From: Oncomelania hupensis | Lineage: Eukaryota > Mollusca > Gastropoda > Littorinimorpha > Pomatiopsidae | Length of the DNA stretch: 64,000 nt | Direction: 5' to 3' | Assembly: GCA_036898135.1 (NCBI GenBank) | Contig: CM072526.1 | Coordinates: forward strand, 55,903,108-55,967,107 | Shown here: positions 1 through 11,387 of the stretch, piece after piece | How positions within the stretch are numbered: the first letter of the stretch is position 1 | Layout of the letters: each line of letters starts with the position of its first letter | Translations under genes and position numbers: made by a program | Notes under the pieces: generated by a model | Seen by the model: the letters and a program-made list of their open reading frames with translations, nothing else | Told to the model about the DNA's origin: nothing | Databases searched by the model: none

Positions 1-1801
1 TTTAGCGACAGAATTAGCAGCAATGAAACTTGTAAACAGTTGTTTGACATTTGCAATCAGCTAAGGGGTAAGAGCAATGCAACATCACTCCCATCCACAC
101 ATCCAGCATGTCAGCTCCCAGATGTATTTTGTAACTATTTCACACAGAAAGTGGCTGACATAAGGGCCGCTCTTGATAGCCATGAGATCCCACTCACTAA
201 CCCATTCTCACCCTCCCTCACCACCGCAAAGATGGAAGTTTTTCAACCAGTAACAGAGCAAGAGGTCAAGAAAGTCATCTTAAGCTCAAAACCAACATCC
301 TGCTCTCTCGACCCCATTCCTACCCCCATGTTGATAGAGAATCTTGACCCTCTACTCCCGACCATTACCCACATTATCAACGAGAGTCTGTTCTCTGGTG
401 TTGTTCCGTCTGTGCTCAAAGCGGCTGTCATCAAACCCCTCCTTAAAAAGCCAAGTTTAGACAAAAATAATCTAAAGAACTATAGACCTGTTTCAAACCT
501 CTCCTTCCTGTCCAAAGTCATAGAAAAAATTGTTCTCAAACAACTGTTTGCCTACCTATATGATAACGCTTTACTTTGCCCCAACCAGTCTGCCTACCGA
601 CCATTCCACAGCACTGAGACAGCCCTCCTAAAGGTAACCAATGATCTGTTGCTCGCCTTAGATAATGGCAACGTCTCCGTTCTCACCTTATTAGACCTCT
701 CAGCCGCCTTTGACACAGTCGACCATCACATTCTCTTTAACACTCTTCAACACTATTTTGGAATCTCTGGCTCGGTCCTGGCTTGGTTCCACTCATATCT
801 TTCTGACAGATCACAAGCAGTCACTGTCGATGGCTGTTTCTCCAGCACAGCAGACTTGGTGTGCGGCGTGCCTCAGGGTTCCGTTTTAGGGCCGGTGTTA
901 TTCACTCTGTACACCAAGCCACTGCTTCTCCTGCTTAGAAAGCATGCTGTTGAGAGTCAGTCATTTGCAGACGACACACAACTGTATAAATCCACCGCCC
1001 CCTCTCTCATTAATTCCACTGTACAGACCTTGGAGAACTGCATCACAGACATTAAATCATGGATGACACTCAACAAGCTTAAGCTTAATGACGATAAAAC
1101 CGAAGCCCTCCTCATTCACAAGCACAACACCTCCTCCTCACTCTCGCCTCTCCCAACATCGCTTACAGTAGGGACAACAAACACTCAGTTCTCATCCTCT
1201 GCAAGAAATCTCGGCTACATTCTATCCGATGACCTGTCCCTCAACAACCACATCTCCAACGTCTGTCGCTCTGCATACACGGCCATACGCCAAATCAGCT
1301 CCTTTCGTCACTATCTTACAGTCCCGGCCACCAAAACCCTAGTCTGCGCTCTCGTCCTCTCTCGTCTTGACTACTGCAACTCTCTCCTCGCTGGCTCCAA
1401 AACAAAAGGTTCAGAACTCAGCAGCTAGACTAGTATTCCGAGCAAAGAAACGTGATCACATCACACCTCTACTACATTCCCTTCACTGGCTTCCTGTGCA
1501 AGCACGCATAGAGTACAAACTCTCTGTTCTCTGTCACAACTTCTTCACAGATTCTTGTCCTTCCTACCTTGCTGATCTACTGTCTGTCTATGCCCCTTCA
1601 CGCACTTTAAGATCATCTGCTGACACTCGCACACTCAAGGTTCCCGTCACCCGCACTAAGACATACGGCCAACGTGCATTCGCCTACTCCGCACCTAAGC
1701 AGTGGAATTCCCTTCCCTCCCATATCCGCAACATACAATCAACACAAGCATTCAAAAAGGCCCTCAAAACCCACCTCTTCAAACTGCATTATTCAGACTG
1801 A
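1..1801 (+). pseudogene. L2-like reverse transcriptase, frameshifted, 5' end outside window
   Basis: The frame is open from base 1 to about 1428. It contains the reverse-transcriptase core: LDLSAAFDTVDH in the first catalytic block (about 691-725), GVPQGSVLGP (about 865-895) and the FADD catalytic motif at 964-975. The C-terminal LINE region with HWLPVQARI and WNSLP follows in another frame and stops at 1801. The shift comes from a 20-nt loss near 1402-1410, seen by comparison with the second copy at 59400-59450, which keeps those bases. The intact protein would copy the element's own RNA at a nicked target by target-primed reverse transcription. This copy cannot make a full protein. Confidence 0.85.
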
Positions 1802-2179
1802 TTTGTGTCCTGCTGCCATTCTCTCATCTCTTGTCTATGTCTGATCCGTAAGTGTACACACGGCTGTAAATACTTATACTGTTTTCCTTCCTGGGCCTAA
1901 CCGGGCATATAAATAGCTGTGAATAGGTTTTTGCTATTCTACTTTCTGTCTTTTTTTTTTGTCATTTGTGTACATAGTTGTAAATAGTATATTTTTGTCT
2001 TTTTTGTAATTTATGTACATAACTGTAAATAGTCTGTACCTTTACTGTCCCGTCTTTTGGTGTATTGTAGCAAAAGTGATGTTTCATCGAGTGCATGTAT
2101 TTATATGTTATGACTATGTAAAGCGTGGTGAGTCTGGTCATAGGCTGGAGTACCCGCTATATAAAAAATCCGTTATTAT
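1..2179 (+). mobile_element. L2-like non-LTR retrotransposon, 3' part (copy 1)
   Basis: This is the 3' portion of a LINE: a reverse-transcriptase frame (1-1801), a 3' untranslated segment (1802-2160) and a short TTA/ATT-rich tail near 2170-2180. The 3' untranslated segment reappears inverted at 58612-59007, so the family has at least two copies here. The element runs off the left window edge, so its endonuclease and 5' end are not visible. It ends directly against the tail of a family A element, so a clean target-site duplication cannot be read. L2 placement rests on remembered sequence style, not on a tree. Confidence 0.85.
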
Positions 2180-2915
2180 TATATTACATTACATGATTAT
2201 TGCTTTAGGTCCAGCGGACTCTTCCGAGCCAAATCAGGACCAGACAACCCTTGATCCGCATAAAAGATCTGCTGAAACAACCCTAGTGGTAAAACTGAAA
2301 GCTCTTCACCAGCCAGTCACTTTACAATAAAGACATCCCACGCAGGGGACGCTGAGGCTGTACTCTAATTTATCGAACCCCAGTTTACAAAAACAAAATA
2401 GAATACAATCATTATTTAGATTTTAATGCTTTATTGTCCCTTTTTATCGGGAAATTCTGGGCCGCCTCCCCATATGGAAGGCGTAGTCGCAGCCTGTGGC
2501 GCGCCCAAACCCAACCTACCTAACATTAGTTGTGATTTTTGAAATTTAGAAATTCTTTAAATTTTTGAAATATTTTGAAATTATCAACAAAACACATACA
2601 TATAAAATGCCTACATTGCTAAATAATAACATCATAGGAAGCCCTAGTGACCACCTGGCAGAAAGCGTCCAACATTCCCAAGCTGATCCAACAGACCTCA
2701 TACACAAATAAGGAGTCTTGTCCTGGAAGAGTTTTCAAGAAAAAGGGTAGATGACTGGTCTAGCGAAGAAGAAGAAGAAAGTATAGCAGATTGATAGAAC
2801 AGAGCAGGAATGAGAAAGAGCAAATGAGTAAGACAGCGACGGTGGGAATTTAAAGCACTAAATTTCCAGAAAGTGGGGATACTATTTATACTGAAACCCC
2901 CGGCACCCCAACGGG
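2180..2915 (-). mobile_element. Family A retroelement, copy A1
   Basis: This belongs to a dispersed family with at least ten copies or fragments here. Read on the minus strand it runs from a G/C-rich head followed by a TATAAATAG box, through a pyrimidine-rich stretch, to a 3' end reading GTCCGCTGGACC, then a simple-repeat tail (2180-2201). I recognise no protein domain. Better preserved copies have target duplications of about 13 bp, so retrotransposition is the likely mode. A1 carries about 160 bp of foreign sequence at 2414-2576 that other copies lack. Confidence 0.7.
2414..2576. other. Insertion inside family A copy A1
   Basis: About 160 bp interrupt the copy between a segment matching 19330-19345 and one matching 19346-19360. 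The insert has a GC-rich middle and an A/T-rich end. I do not recognise it; it may be a short SINE or a capture. Confidence 0.45.
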
Positions 2916-3430
2916 AGTTGTACCGGCAGTAGCTATGCTTACCTGTGTCTGTGTACTGACTGTAGCTAGACCTTCATGTTTCTAGTGTACTAACTGTAGC
3001 TAGACCTACATGTACCTGTGTCTAGCGTGCTTACTGTAGCCAGGCCTACCTGTGTCTATTGTGCAGACTGTAGCTAGGCCTACCTGACAGGTGAGCGTGT
3101 ATGTTGGTATAGGTCGCCGCGCTTTGAGCCTGAATGATTTGGGGTAAGGCGCGTATAGCATCCTGTATTATTATTATTATTATTATTACCTGTGTCTAGT
3201 GTGCAGACTGTAGCTATGCCTATCAGTGTCTAGTGTGCAGACTGTAGCTAGACCTCCTGTGTCTAGTGTACTGACTGTAGCTAGGTCTACATGTATCAAG
3301 TGTGCAGGCTGTAGCTAGGCTTGCCTGTGTCTAGTGTACTGACTGTAGCTAGGCCTACCTGTGTCTAGTGTGCAGACTGTAGCTAGGCCTAACTGTGTCT
3401 AGTGTGCTGACAGTATCTTTTTTCTCCAAG
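2916..3430 (+). repeat. Minisatellite of about 34 bp in the probable AK2 last intron
   Basis: About twelve imperfect copies of a 34-bp unit containing GACTGTAGCTAGGCCTAC and CTGTGTCTAGTGTGC. Units vary by substitutions and small deletions. The array is interrupted by a SINE-like fragment at 3085-3188 and ends about 95 bp before the AK2 splice acceptor. Confidence 0.8.
3085..3188 (+). mobile_element. SINE 3' fragment with ATT-repeat tail
   Basis: A short block reading CGCGCTTTGAGCCTGAATG, then GGCGCGTATAGCATCC and a (TTA)n tail, splits the 34-bp minisatellite. The GCGCTTTGAGC...GGCGC-TATA arrangement with a trinucleotide tail is familiar from 3' ends of invertebrate SINEs and their partner LINEs. 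A possible 4-5 bp direct repeat (TACCT/TTACCT) flanks it. Confidence 0.5.
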
Positions 3431-3520
3431 CTAGGTAGACCTAGCCCCACTGAACTTTGTATCATGCGTTGTGTTGCAATGCATTTGTACTAGGCTATAT
3501 GGTGTTCCTTTGAACTGTGA

Positions 3521-3748
<228 letters not shown>

Positions 3749-3966
3749 TACACACAGTTGTTGTTTTCTTCTTTTTCTGCATTTGAGTGAGTAGTGAGAA
3801 TGGACATTGAGGTTGAACATCTACACCCACCATTGAGGTTGAACATCTACAGCCACCATTGGCGCTATGGCAGACAGGAACAAGAGGTAGGGACCTAAAT
3901 CAACACTGAACTACCAAAGCAATCATACTGCTAAAATAGACAGTGAAAAATGGCCACTTTTTATTT
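3749..3966 (+). other. AK2: Probable AK2 3' untranslated region, with a 26-bp duplication
   Basis: This follows the AK2 stop directly and has no other recognisable content. At 3806-3831 and 3832-3857 a 26-bp unit containing TTGAGGTTGAACATCTAC is tandemly duplicated with one difference. How far the untranslated region extends cannot be read from sequence alone. Confidence 0.5.
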
Positions 3967-4042
3967 CGCCCACTACGGGATTCGAACCTGGGTCATCGAT
4001 GTGACAGGCGAACGCTCTACCACTTGAGCTACGATGGTGGGA
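3967..4042 (-). pseudogene. tRNA-like sequence (Asp-type anticodon GTC), probably a SINE head or tRNA pseudogene
   Basis: On the minus strand this has a good A box (TAGCTCAAGTGG), an exact B-box motif (GGTTCGAATCC; plus-strand 3978-3988) and a CTGTCAC anticodon loop with GTC. Outer bases CCCAC and GTGGG can pair, but the anticodon and T stems have mismatches and the acceptor is out of register by about three bases. It is therefore unlikely to be a working tRNA. A tRNA-derived SINE head is the better guess. Confidence 0.45.
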
Positions 4043-4475
4043 GTGATTAAGACTTCTGTGGGAATGTCCACTGGGTTTTATTTTTCCTTGTAGAAAGTTT
4101 TGAAGGGTAGTGATAATAACAAAGCATATGTTGAGGCAGTAACCTTTTAAATATAAACATATATTCTGGAGTAATTATGGGCTTATTGGTAAATGTTCTG
4201 ACATCAATAAGGAAGTTAAAACCTTTAATAGCATATTAGCATTAGGTTCTGTGGACCTGTCGTACAGCTAGTACTTAATAAACAATTCAGAACAAACAAA
4301 ATAATTAACGTAACATTAATTTGAAACTAATATATGTATATATAACAAAGAGTATTAATGCACCTAAATACCACCCCACCCCCTCCTCCACCCCTCTTCT
4401 CAACACATACACAGGCACACAAATTCACACACAATCTCAAACCTTAAATTGTCGCAGGTTAGACAATCTTAAATA
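4043..4475. other. A/T-rich stretch without a gene
   Basis: No coding region recognised. The part from about 4320 is C-rich (runs of CCACC and CACAC) and lies just downstream, on the minus strand, of the LINE stop at 4476. It may be that LINE's 3' untranslated region. Confidence 0.4.
4277..4282 (+). other. Candidate polyadenylation signal AATAAA for AK2
   Basis: This is the first canonical AATAAA found after the AK2 stop, 530 nt downstream. Another lies at 5074-5079. Either could be chance in A/T-rich DNA. Confidence 0.25.
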
Positions 4476-4690
4476 TTAGGAGCAAAGGGAATATACACAT
4501 TTGTGCAGTCTAGTTTTATACGATGTTATGGATTTCTTTTCCTTTTCCTCTTGTGGTAGAGAATTCCACACGCTTGGACCAGAATATAACAGAGATATTT
4601 TAAATATGTCTAAGCGTGGTTGTGAAAATGTTAAATTATGTCTGAAAGATGAATAACGAGATAATTTGCTAATACATAAGGAGCATTAGG
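4476..4690 (-). pseudogene. LINE reverse-transcriptase C-terminal remnant
   Basis: The minus strand is open for about 70 codons and ends at 4476-4478 (TAA). It includes SGPSVWNSLPQ followed by SITSYKTRLHKC. The WNSLP motif, then a serine-rich stretch and a basic FK/YKTRL-type helix, is the usual end of CR1/jockey/L2-type LINE proteins. The rest of the element is missing. A SINE abuts its upstream side at 4688, so the SINE may have inserted into this remnant. Confidence 0.6.
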
Positions 4691-5042
4691 GAGGCGCGGT
4701 GGCCGAGTGGTTAGAGTGTTGGCTTGCGGATCTGAAGGTCCTGAGTTTGAGCCCAGGCCGGGGGCATTGTGTTGTGTCCTTGGGAGACACTTTACTCCCG
4801 TTTCCTACTCCTTCGGATGAGAGTGTAAACCGAGGTATAGTCTGTGTCGCATGCATTCCATCTTAACGGACTTTAAAGATCCTGACGCTCATGTCTTAGA
4901 TGAGTGAGTGCCGGTGACAAGAACACACCCAGCATGTACCTTGGGTAAAGGGCTTCACTTGGGGCTGCTGTACTTTCGAAAATGAAAGTGCCTGAATTTC
5001 ACCTCGATGATGATAAAGTTGTTAAAATAAAAAAAAATTAAA
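4688..5042 (+). mobile_element. tRNA-derived SINE
   Basis: The head is tRNA-like, with an A box TGGCCGAGTGG (4700-4710) and a B box GAGTTTGAGCC (4743-4753), matching a Leu/Ser-type tRNA start. The body contains CCTTGGGAGACACTTTACTC, a central motif common in mollusc and deuterostome SINEs. It ends in an A-rich tail (5030-5042). The A and B boxes would direct RNA polymerase III transcription; mobility would need a LINE supplied in trans. Confidence 0.75.
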
Positions 5043-5045
5043 AAT

Positions 5046-6340
5046 TCTTTGGCGTGAAATTGTGAGCTATTCAAATAAACATTGAATGTGATTGGTAAGG
5101 TTACTATTTTGTGGTATCCACCTTACTTCACAGATTGTAAACAATTGCTATGCATGATTTTGACAATTGTGGCGTTTGTGAACCTCCAGTCTCCTGGAAT
5201 GTTGAAGATAGAAGTTTGCTTTAGTTTTACCATCTGTTGCCAATGTCAATACAGCAAAATTATTGTGTAGTATTGGAGGGTGTGAGGGAAGCAAATGCAG
5301 GATTGGGGGATGACGAGTGACTGTCAAATGAGTAATACAGAAAGAAAGAACAGTTGTTCCACCTCTTGTTTTAAACATTCATTCAAATTGTACACAGATT
5401 GATCACTCAATGAAGGTTTAAACTTATTAATATGTAGGGATCCTTCTTGAAATATGAATTAGCCTATCAGCACCCAGAAATGTAAGTATGTTTTATGTAA
5501 GAGTGGATACTGCAGTATTCATTGATGGTAGTGATATGTATTATTTAAATGGTAGTATAAATATATCATGGTGGTGGTTCAGAAAATTGTAATGGTTCTG
5601 CCTTCCAAATTTGTGTTGCTTTAATTTAACCTTTAGTTAGGAAAACCATTGAATGGACCTATATGTAAATATGAAGTGTAATTGTGCTTATATTTAATAG
5701 TTGGCAGCTTGCATTAGGGCGTGATTTTGGGTGAGATACTTTAGAGCTAGTATATGCACTATATAACAACAAGAAGTTCTAAAGGTTAGGTGTAACTTCC
5801 TATTTTGGGAAATGTATTTGATAATAGAGACATAGGTTGACAAAGATTTAAGCTGCTATATAATTACAAATAAGTTGCAGTTACAATAGTTTGCTTTGCT
5901 TGTTGAATTGACAAAATATTTGAAATGGTCAAACAATGGCGACGAGTGCTGTTTTTAGGACTTTACTGCAGTATGAAGGTTTCATGTTCAGTTTTTTTTT
6001 CAACAACTTTTCATTTTTGCTTTCCTTGTATCAGTTGAGGCTTTATGATAATTTCCTGTCTCTTGGTTTTAAATATAAATAGTGGAATATTGATTATATA
6101 CAAATCATTGTTTGACAGCTTGTTAATCTTTGTTGTTGCAACTTCAAAGAAAGCATTCCAACAAGTCTGGCATGTGTTGTTAATGAAATCAAAGAAGAAT
6201 TGGATTGTATGGTCAAAGGTTGTTATGGTATATGTTATATAATCCCAGTGTCCCGGACATAAACATTGGCTGTGAGCACTGGTCATCTTACTGTTATTAG
6301 TGTGATGGTTGTTTCAGTGTATAGTTTTCCCTTTCCTCCC
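5046..6340. other. A/T-rich DNA without recognisable gene
   Basis: Only short frames of fewer than 95 codons occur, with no family resemblance. No tandem repeat or terminal repeat stands out. Confidence 0.5.
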
Positions 6341-6374
6341 TCCCCAGCCACATAGGATTGGGCTTAGTCTTCTG

Positions 6375-6490
6375 GGTGTCAGACTACACGCCTAAGGCAG
6401 CGAGTGGGCAGCTTGAGTTATAATCTGTATCAGCCAGCGCCTTGAGCAACTCCTGAGCTGAAAATGCGCTATGTAAGAATGAATTAGTGG
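6375..6490 (+). mobile_element. SINE 3' fragment
   Basis: The block AGCGCCTTGAGCAACTCC, then GAAAATGCGCTATGTAAG, resembles the GCGC-TTGAGC...GCGCTATATAA ending seen in many invertebrate SINEs. There is no clear tRNA-like head, so it is a fragment or 5'-truncated. Confidence 0.4.
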
Positions 6491-6544
6491 TCTGTTTATG
6501 TATTGATTTAGTTATGTTTGTTTACTTAGGTATTTTTCAGTGTA

Positions 6545-7565
6545 GTTCTTTATCTTACCACATGTGATGGTTATTGATTGTGTAGCTCTAGCTGTTCTTT
6601 GTTTATCTTACCCTATGTGATGGTTATTGATTGTGTAGCTCTAGCTGTTCTTTGTTTATCTTACCCTATGTGATGGTTATTGATTGTGTAGCTCTAGCTG
6701 TTCTTTGTTTATCTTACCCTATGTGATGGTTATTGATTGTGTAGCTCTAGCTGTTCTTTGTTTATCTTACCCCATGTGATGGTTATTGATTGTGTAGAGC
6801 TGTTCTTTGTTTATCTTACCCTATGTGATGGTTATTGATTGTGTAGAGCTGTTCTTTGTTTATCTTACCCTATGTGATGGTTATTGATTGTGTAGAGCTG
6901 TTCTTTGTTTATCTTACCCTATGTGATGGTTATTGATTGTGTAGCTCTAGCTGTTCTTTGTTTATCTTACCCTATGTGATGGTTATTGATTGTGTAGCTC
7001 TAGCTGTTCTTTGTTTATCTTACCCTATGTGATGGTTATTGATTGTGTAGAGCTGTTCTTTGTTTATCTTACCCTATGTGATGGTTATTGATTGTGTAGA
7101 GCTGTTCTTTGTTTATCTTACCCTATGTGATGGTTATTGATTGTGTAGAGCTGTTCTTTGTTTATCTTACCCTATGTGATGGTTATTGATTGTGTAGCTC
7201 TAGCTGTTCTTTGTTTATCTTACCCTATGTTATGGTTATTGATTGTGTAGCTCTAGCTGTTCTTTGTTTATCTTACCCTATGTGATGGTTATTGATTGTG
7301 TAGAGCTGTTCTTTGTTTATCTTACCACATGTGATGGTTATTGATTGTGTAGCTCTAGCTGTTCTTTGTTTATCTTACCCTATGTGATGGTTATTGATTG
7401 TGTAGAGCTGTTCTTTGTTTATCTTACCACATGTGATGGTTATTGATTGTGTAGAGCTGTTCTTTGTTTATCTTACCCTATGTGATGGTTATTGATTTTG
7501 TAGCTCTAGCTGTTCTTTGTTTATTTTACCACATGTGGTGGTTATTGATTGTGTAGAGCTGTTCT
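6545..7565 (+). repeat. Minisatellite of 53/49-bp units
   Basis: About 20 head-to-tail units containing GTGATGGTTATTGATTGTGT. Two length classes alternate in blocks: 53 bp (TAGCTCTAGCTG) and 49 bp (TAGAGCTG), differing by a 4-bp loss. A few units carry CCACATGTG instead of CCCTATGTG. No coding potential. Confidence 0.9.
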
Positions 7566-7591
7566 TATGTATGAAGTTTAAGGGAAATGGT

Positions 7592-7770
7592 TGATAACAT
7601 TAACACTGTACACCAACATGTTATAACATTAACACTGTACACCAACATGTTCTTTTGTCCTTTCAAGATTATTTTTTTGTTAACAAGTTTATGATTGATA
7701 ACATTAACACTGTACACCAACATGTTCTTTTGTCATTTCAAGATTATGTTTTTGTTAACAAGTTTATGAT
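7592..7770 (+). repeat. Tandem duplication, about 75 bp, two and a half copies
   Basis: The segment starting TAACATTAACACTGTACACC occurs at about 7594, 7623 and 7699. The last two copies are nearly full length and end GTTAACAAGTTTATGATTG; the first is truncated. Confidence 0.8.
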
Positions 7771-7892
7771 TGGGTGTATTTGGAACTTGTTTGTGGCAAT
7801 ATGTTGTGAAAAACAAAATGGTGGCAAGTTTGTATAGTTGTTGTGATTTAGTTTTCTTACCACCATCATTCCTAACAAACAGTGACTATGGG

Positions 7893-8168
7893 ATTATTTA
7901 GCAATATAGGCATTTTATATGTATGTGTTTTGTTAATATTTTATCATGATGCTTATATTCTATTTTGTGTTTGTAAACGGGGGTTCAATAAATCAGAGTA
8001 CAGCCTCAGCGTCCCCTGCATGGGATGCCCTTATTGTAAAGTGACTGGCTGGTGAAGTGCCTTCGGTTCGGTTAGGATAGTTTCAGCAGATCTTTTATAC
8101 GGAGGGGGTGAGCCCTCTTTTAACAAGTTGTGGTCGTGATTTGGTTCTTTGCAGTCCGCTGGACCTTA
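7893..8168 (+). mobile_element. Family A retroelement, 5'-truncated copy A2
   Basis: Matches the 3' half of family A, from AGCAATATAGGCATTTTATA to GTCCGCTGGACC, with more divergence than other copies. 5' truncation fits incomplete reverse transcription. Confidence 0.65.
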
Positions 8169-8672
8169 TAAACAGTGGCTAACTAACTAAATACATTGAA
8201 GCCAATGATAATAATGATGTCCTCTTGTCTTTGTCAAGTGATGTAGTCAATCTGCTGGAAAATATCCATTCCTTTCTTTAAACATGACCACTTCTTTTCA
8301 AAGGCAAAGAACTAAGCAGATCTGAATATAGGTCAAGTTTGAGTATAAGTGGTGGGGGCATTGTGTGATGTTCTCTGTACTGTTAATAGTTGTCTATTGA
8401 GTTGTGGATGGCACATTCACTTGACATTGTCAGTACAGTTCTTCCCTTGTTGTTCAAGTGCACAAGTGATGGGACTGTTGTAACAGCATATCAATAGGTC
8501 TGCCTCCTTCCCACCATTTTGGTTTTAAACATTGCCCAACTTTGCTATGATCCATTTTTATGTTAAAAATTAGTTAAAGTCTGGATTTTAAATGAGGGTT
8601 AATGGGACGACTTGATGTTGTTAAGCTTTATTATGACGGATGTTTCTGTTAGAAAGTGACTGAGATAAAGAT
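8169..8672. other. Unique sequence without recognised gene
   Basis: No frame of note, no tandem repeat, no recognisable element. Confidence 0.5.
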
Positions 8673-8880
8673 TTTGTGTGTTTTGTTGATATTTTATAAT
8701 AATGTTTGTAGTCTATTTTGTTTTTGTAAATGGGGGTTTGATAAATTAGAGTACAGCCTAAGCGTCCCTGCATGGGATGCCTTTATTGTAAAGTGACCGG
8801 CTGGTGGAGTGCCTTCAGTGTTACCACTGGGGTTGTTTCAGCAGATCTGTTAAGAGGACCAAGGGTGAGTCTTCTTTCAG
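8673..8880 (+). mobile_element. Family A fragment A3
   Basis: Covers the part from TTTTGTTGATATTTTATAAT to the GTTTCAGCAGATC region. It stops where copy A4 begins, so A4 probably inserted into or replaced its end. Confidence 0.6.
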
Positions 8881-9550
8881 CCTCCCCCATGGAGGTGCTG
8901 GGTTTTTTAGTATAAATAGTTTCCCCACATTCTGGAAATTGAGTGCTTTAAATTCCCACTTCTTCTTTGTTCTTTCTCATTCCTACTCTGTTCTATCAAT
9001 CTACTATACTATCTTCTTCGCTAGACTAGTCTGTTGCTGTCTTTCTACTTTGTTCTTTCTTATTCCTACTCTTTTCTATCAATCTACTATACTATCTTCT
9101 TCTTCGCTAGACCAGTCACCTACCTTTTTTCTTGAAAACTCTTCCGGGACAATACTTCTCATTTGTGTGTGAGGTCTGTTGGATCAGCTTGGGAATATTG
9201 GACGCTTTTTCTTCCACATGGTCACTGGGGCTTCCTATGATGTTATTATTTAGCAATGTAGGCATTTTATATGTATGTGTTTTGTTGATATTGTATAATG
9301 ATGTTTGTATTCTATTTTGTTTTTGTAAACGGGGGTTCGATAAATTAGAGTATAGCCTCAGCGTCCGCTGCGTGGGATGTCTTTATTGTAAAGTGACCGG
9401 CTGGTAGATTGCCTTCAGTGTTACCACTAGAATTGTTTCGGCAGATCTTTTATGCGGATCAGGGGTGAGTCCTCTTTCACTTCTCTGGTCCTGATTTGGC
9501 TCGGAAGAGTCCACCAGACCTAAAGCAATAACCATGTAATGTAATGTAAT
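8881..9550 (+). mobile_element. Family A retroelement, copy A4, with internal duplication
   Basis: Spans the TATAAATAG head to the GACCTAAAGCAATAA end and a (ATGTA)n-like tail at 9531-9550. About 80 bp of the pyrimidine-rich region is tandemly duplicated: TCAATCTACTATACTATCTT occurs near 8996 and again near 9079. Confidence 0.7.
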
Positions 9551-9817
9551 CTTGAAAACTCTTCCGGGACAAAACTCCTCATACCCCCGTTGGGGGGGCT
9601 GGGGGTTTCAGTATAAATAGTATCACCACTTTCTGGAAATTTAGTGCTGTAAATTTTCACTGTCACAGTCTTTCTCATTTGCTCTTTCTCATTCCTACTC
9701 TGTTCTATCAATCTACTATACTATCTTCCTCTTCACTAGACCAGTCACCTACCTTTTTCTTGAAAACTCTTCCCGGACAAAACTCATTTGTGTGTGAGGT
9801 CTGTTGGATCAGCTTGG
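9551..9817 (+). mobile_element. Family A head segment A5
   Basis: Contains the head, the TATA box (9611-9619) and the pyrimidine tract to GGATCAGCTTGG, then meets a second head at 9818. The result is two family A heads in direct tandem. Confidence 0.6.
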
Positions 9818-10390
9818 ACCCCCGTTGAGGTGCCTGGGGTTTCAGTATAAATAGTATCCCCACTTTCTGGAAATTTAGTGCTTTAAATTCCCATTGTCGC
9901 TGTCTTTCTCCTTTGCTCTTTCTAAGTCCTGCTCTGTTCTATCAATCTGCTATACTTTCTTCTTCTTCGCTAGACCAGTCACCTACTTTTTTTCTTGAAA
10001 ACTCTTCCGGGACAAGACTCCTTGTTTGTGTATAAGGTCTGTTGGATCAGCTTGGGAATGTTGGACGCTTTCTGCCAGGTGGTCACTATGGCTTCCTATG
10101 ATGTTATTATTTAGCAATGTAGGCATTTTATATGTATATGTTTTGTTGATAATTTATAATGATGTTTGTATTCTATTTTGTTTTTGTAAACGGGAGTTCG
10201 ATAAATTAGCCTCAGCGTCCCCTGTGTGGGATGTCTTTATTGTAAAGTGACTGGTTGGTGGAGGGCATTCAGTTTTCCCACTAGGGTTGTTTCAGCAGAT
10301 CTTTTATGCAGATTGGAGGTTGTCCGGTCCTGATTTGGCTCGGAAGAGTCCGCTGGACCTAAAGCAACAATTATGTAATGTAATGTATGT
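9818..10390 (+). mobile_element. Family A retroelement, copy A6
   Basis: A head-to-tail copy with the TATAAATAG box near 9846, TTATTTAGCAATGTAGGC near 10108, the GTCCGCTGGACC 3' end near 10350 and an ATGTAATG tail. A 74-codon ATG frame at 10026-10250 recurs in other copies but resembles no known protein. Confidence 0.7.
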
Positions 10391-11017
10391 AACAGCAGAA
10401 ATAGTGACGACAAAATGTAGGAAATTAGCTTAGCGCAAAATAGATACCATCGAACGAAACTGGACATTAATTCAACAGTTATCTAAAAAGCAGCACACAC
10501 ATGTCAAATTAACTTCCTTGAGACAGTCACACCGCCAGCCGCTCCAGATACCATCTAACAGACTTAGCGATCCAAGACTAAATAGCATACTTTAGTCAAA
10601 ACTGACCATAACGTTGTCTTCGTTAACTATCCTACTTCCCTATGACCAAAGTCACTGAAACACTAAGTAGCCTAGGCTCCGCGTAATCGTTATTGCACCT
10701 ATTCTCCACTCTACCCCTGACACTCCACTTCAAGGATAATTATGCGTGTCAGAAATAGGGCAGGGGTGAAAAATATTCGAATAAAACCGTATAATCCCGT
10801 ATATGAGCTAAATGATTGGTCAGAAGACTACTAGGAACTCTTGCAAATCTTTGGGGACCAAATCTCAGCTGGTCAGTCGCAAACAAACTGCCCAGCTGCG
10901 AGGGTCAACTAAAGGAACAAACTGCAGTGTCCGTCTATCTCCATCTCATCAAGAGAGTGCTAGAGACGTAACAGACGATTTCACAGATCCCAGAGTCTAC
11001 AAGTAAGATAACATTAG
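10391..11017. other. Unique sequence without recognised gene
   Basis: A 64-codon frame at 10812-11006 has no recognisable features. Nothing else was found. Confidence 0.45.
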
Positions 11018-11387
11018 TACAGTACTCCTCTTTTAACGTCACTACCGTTTAAGGTCACAAGGCGGATAAGATCAATCAGGTTGTTGGTCCCGGCCAAACA
11101 CCTTCTTTGTACCATCCTCGCTTAGCGTCACCTCGCATAAGGGAAAACCTCGGATAACGTCAACTCCGTTTTGGTTCCCAAATGGAGGAGACTACTGCTT
11201 AAGAGAAATTGATGTCACAGATGACGTCATTTATGAGGTCACTTCCTGTTTTGAGATGGAATTCCATCCCAGAACACCTGTCATGTCCAGCCAGCATCCG
11301 CGTTATGCGACACTCTGCATTACACACGGGAACCACTTTGACAGAGAGCGACCCATGGGCGGTGTAGACAGGTGTAACTGTGATCTG

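Noticed and set aside
3967..4042. Functional tRNA-Asp gene
   Set aside because: Good A and B boxes but mismatched anticodon and T stems and an out-of-register acceptor; better as a SINE head or pseudogene.
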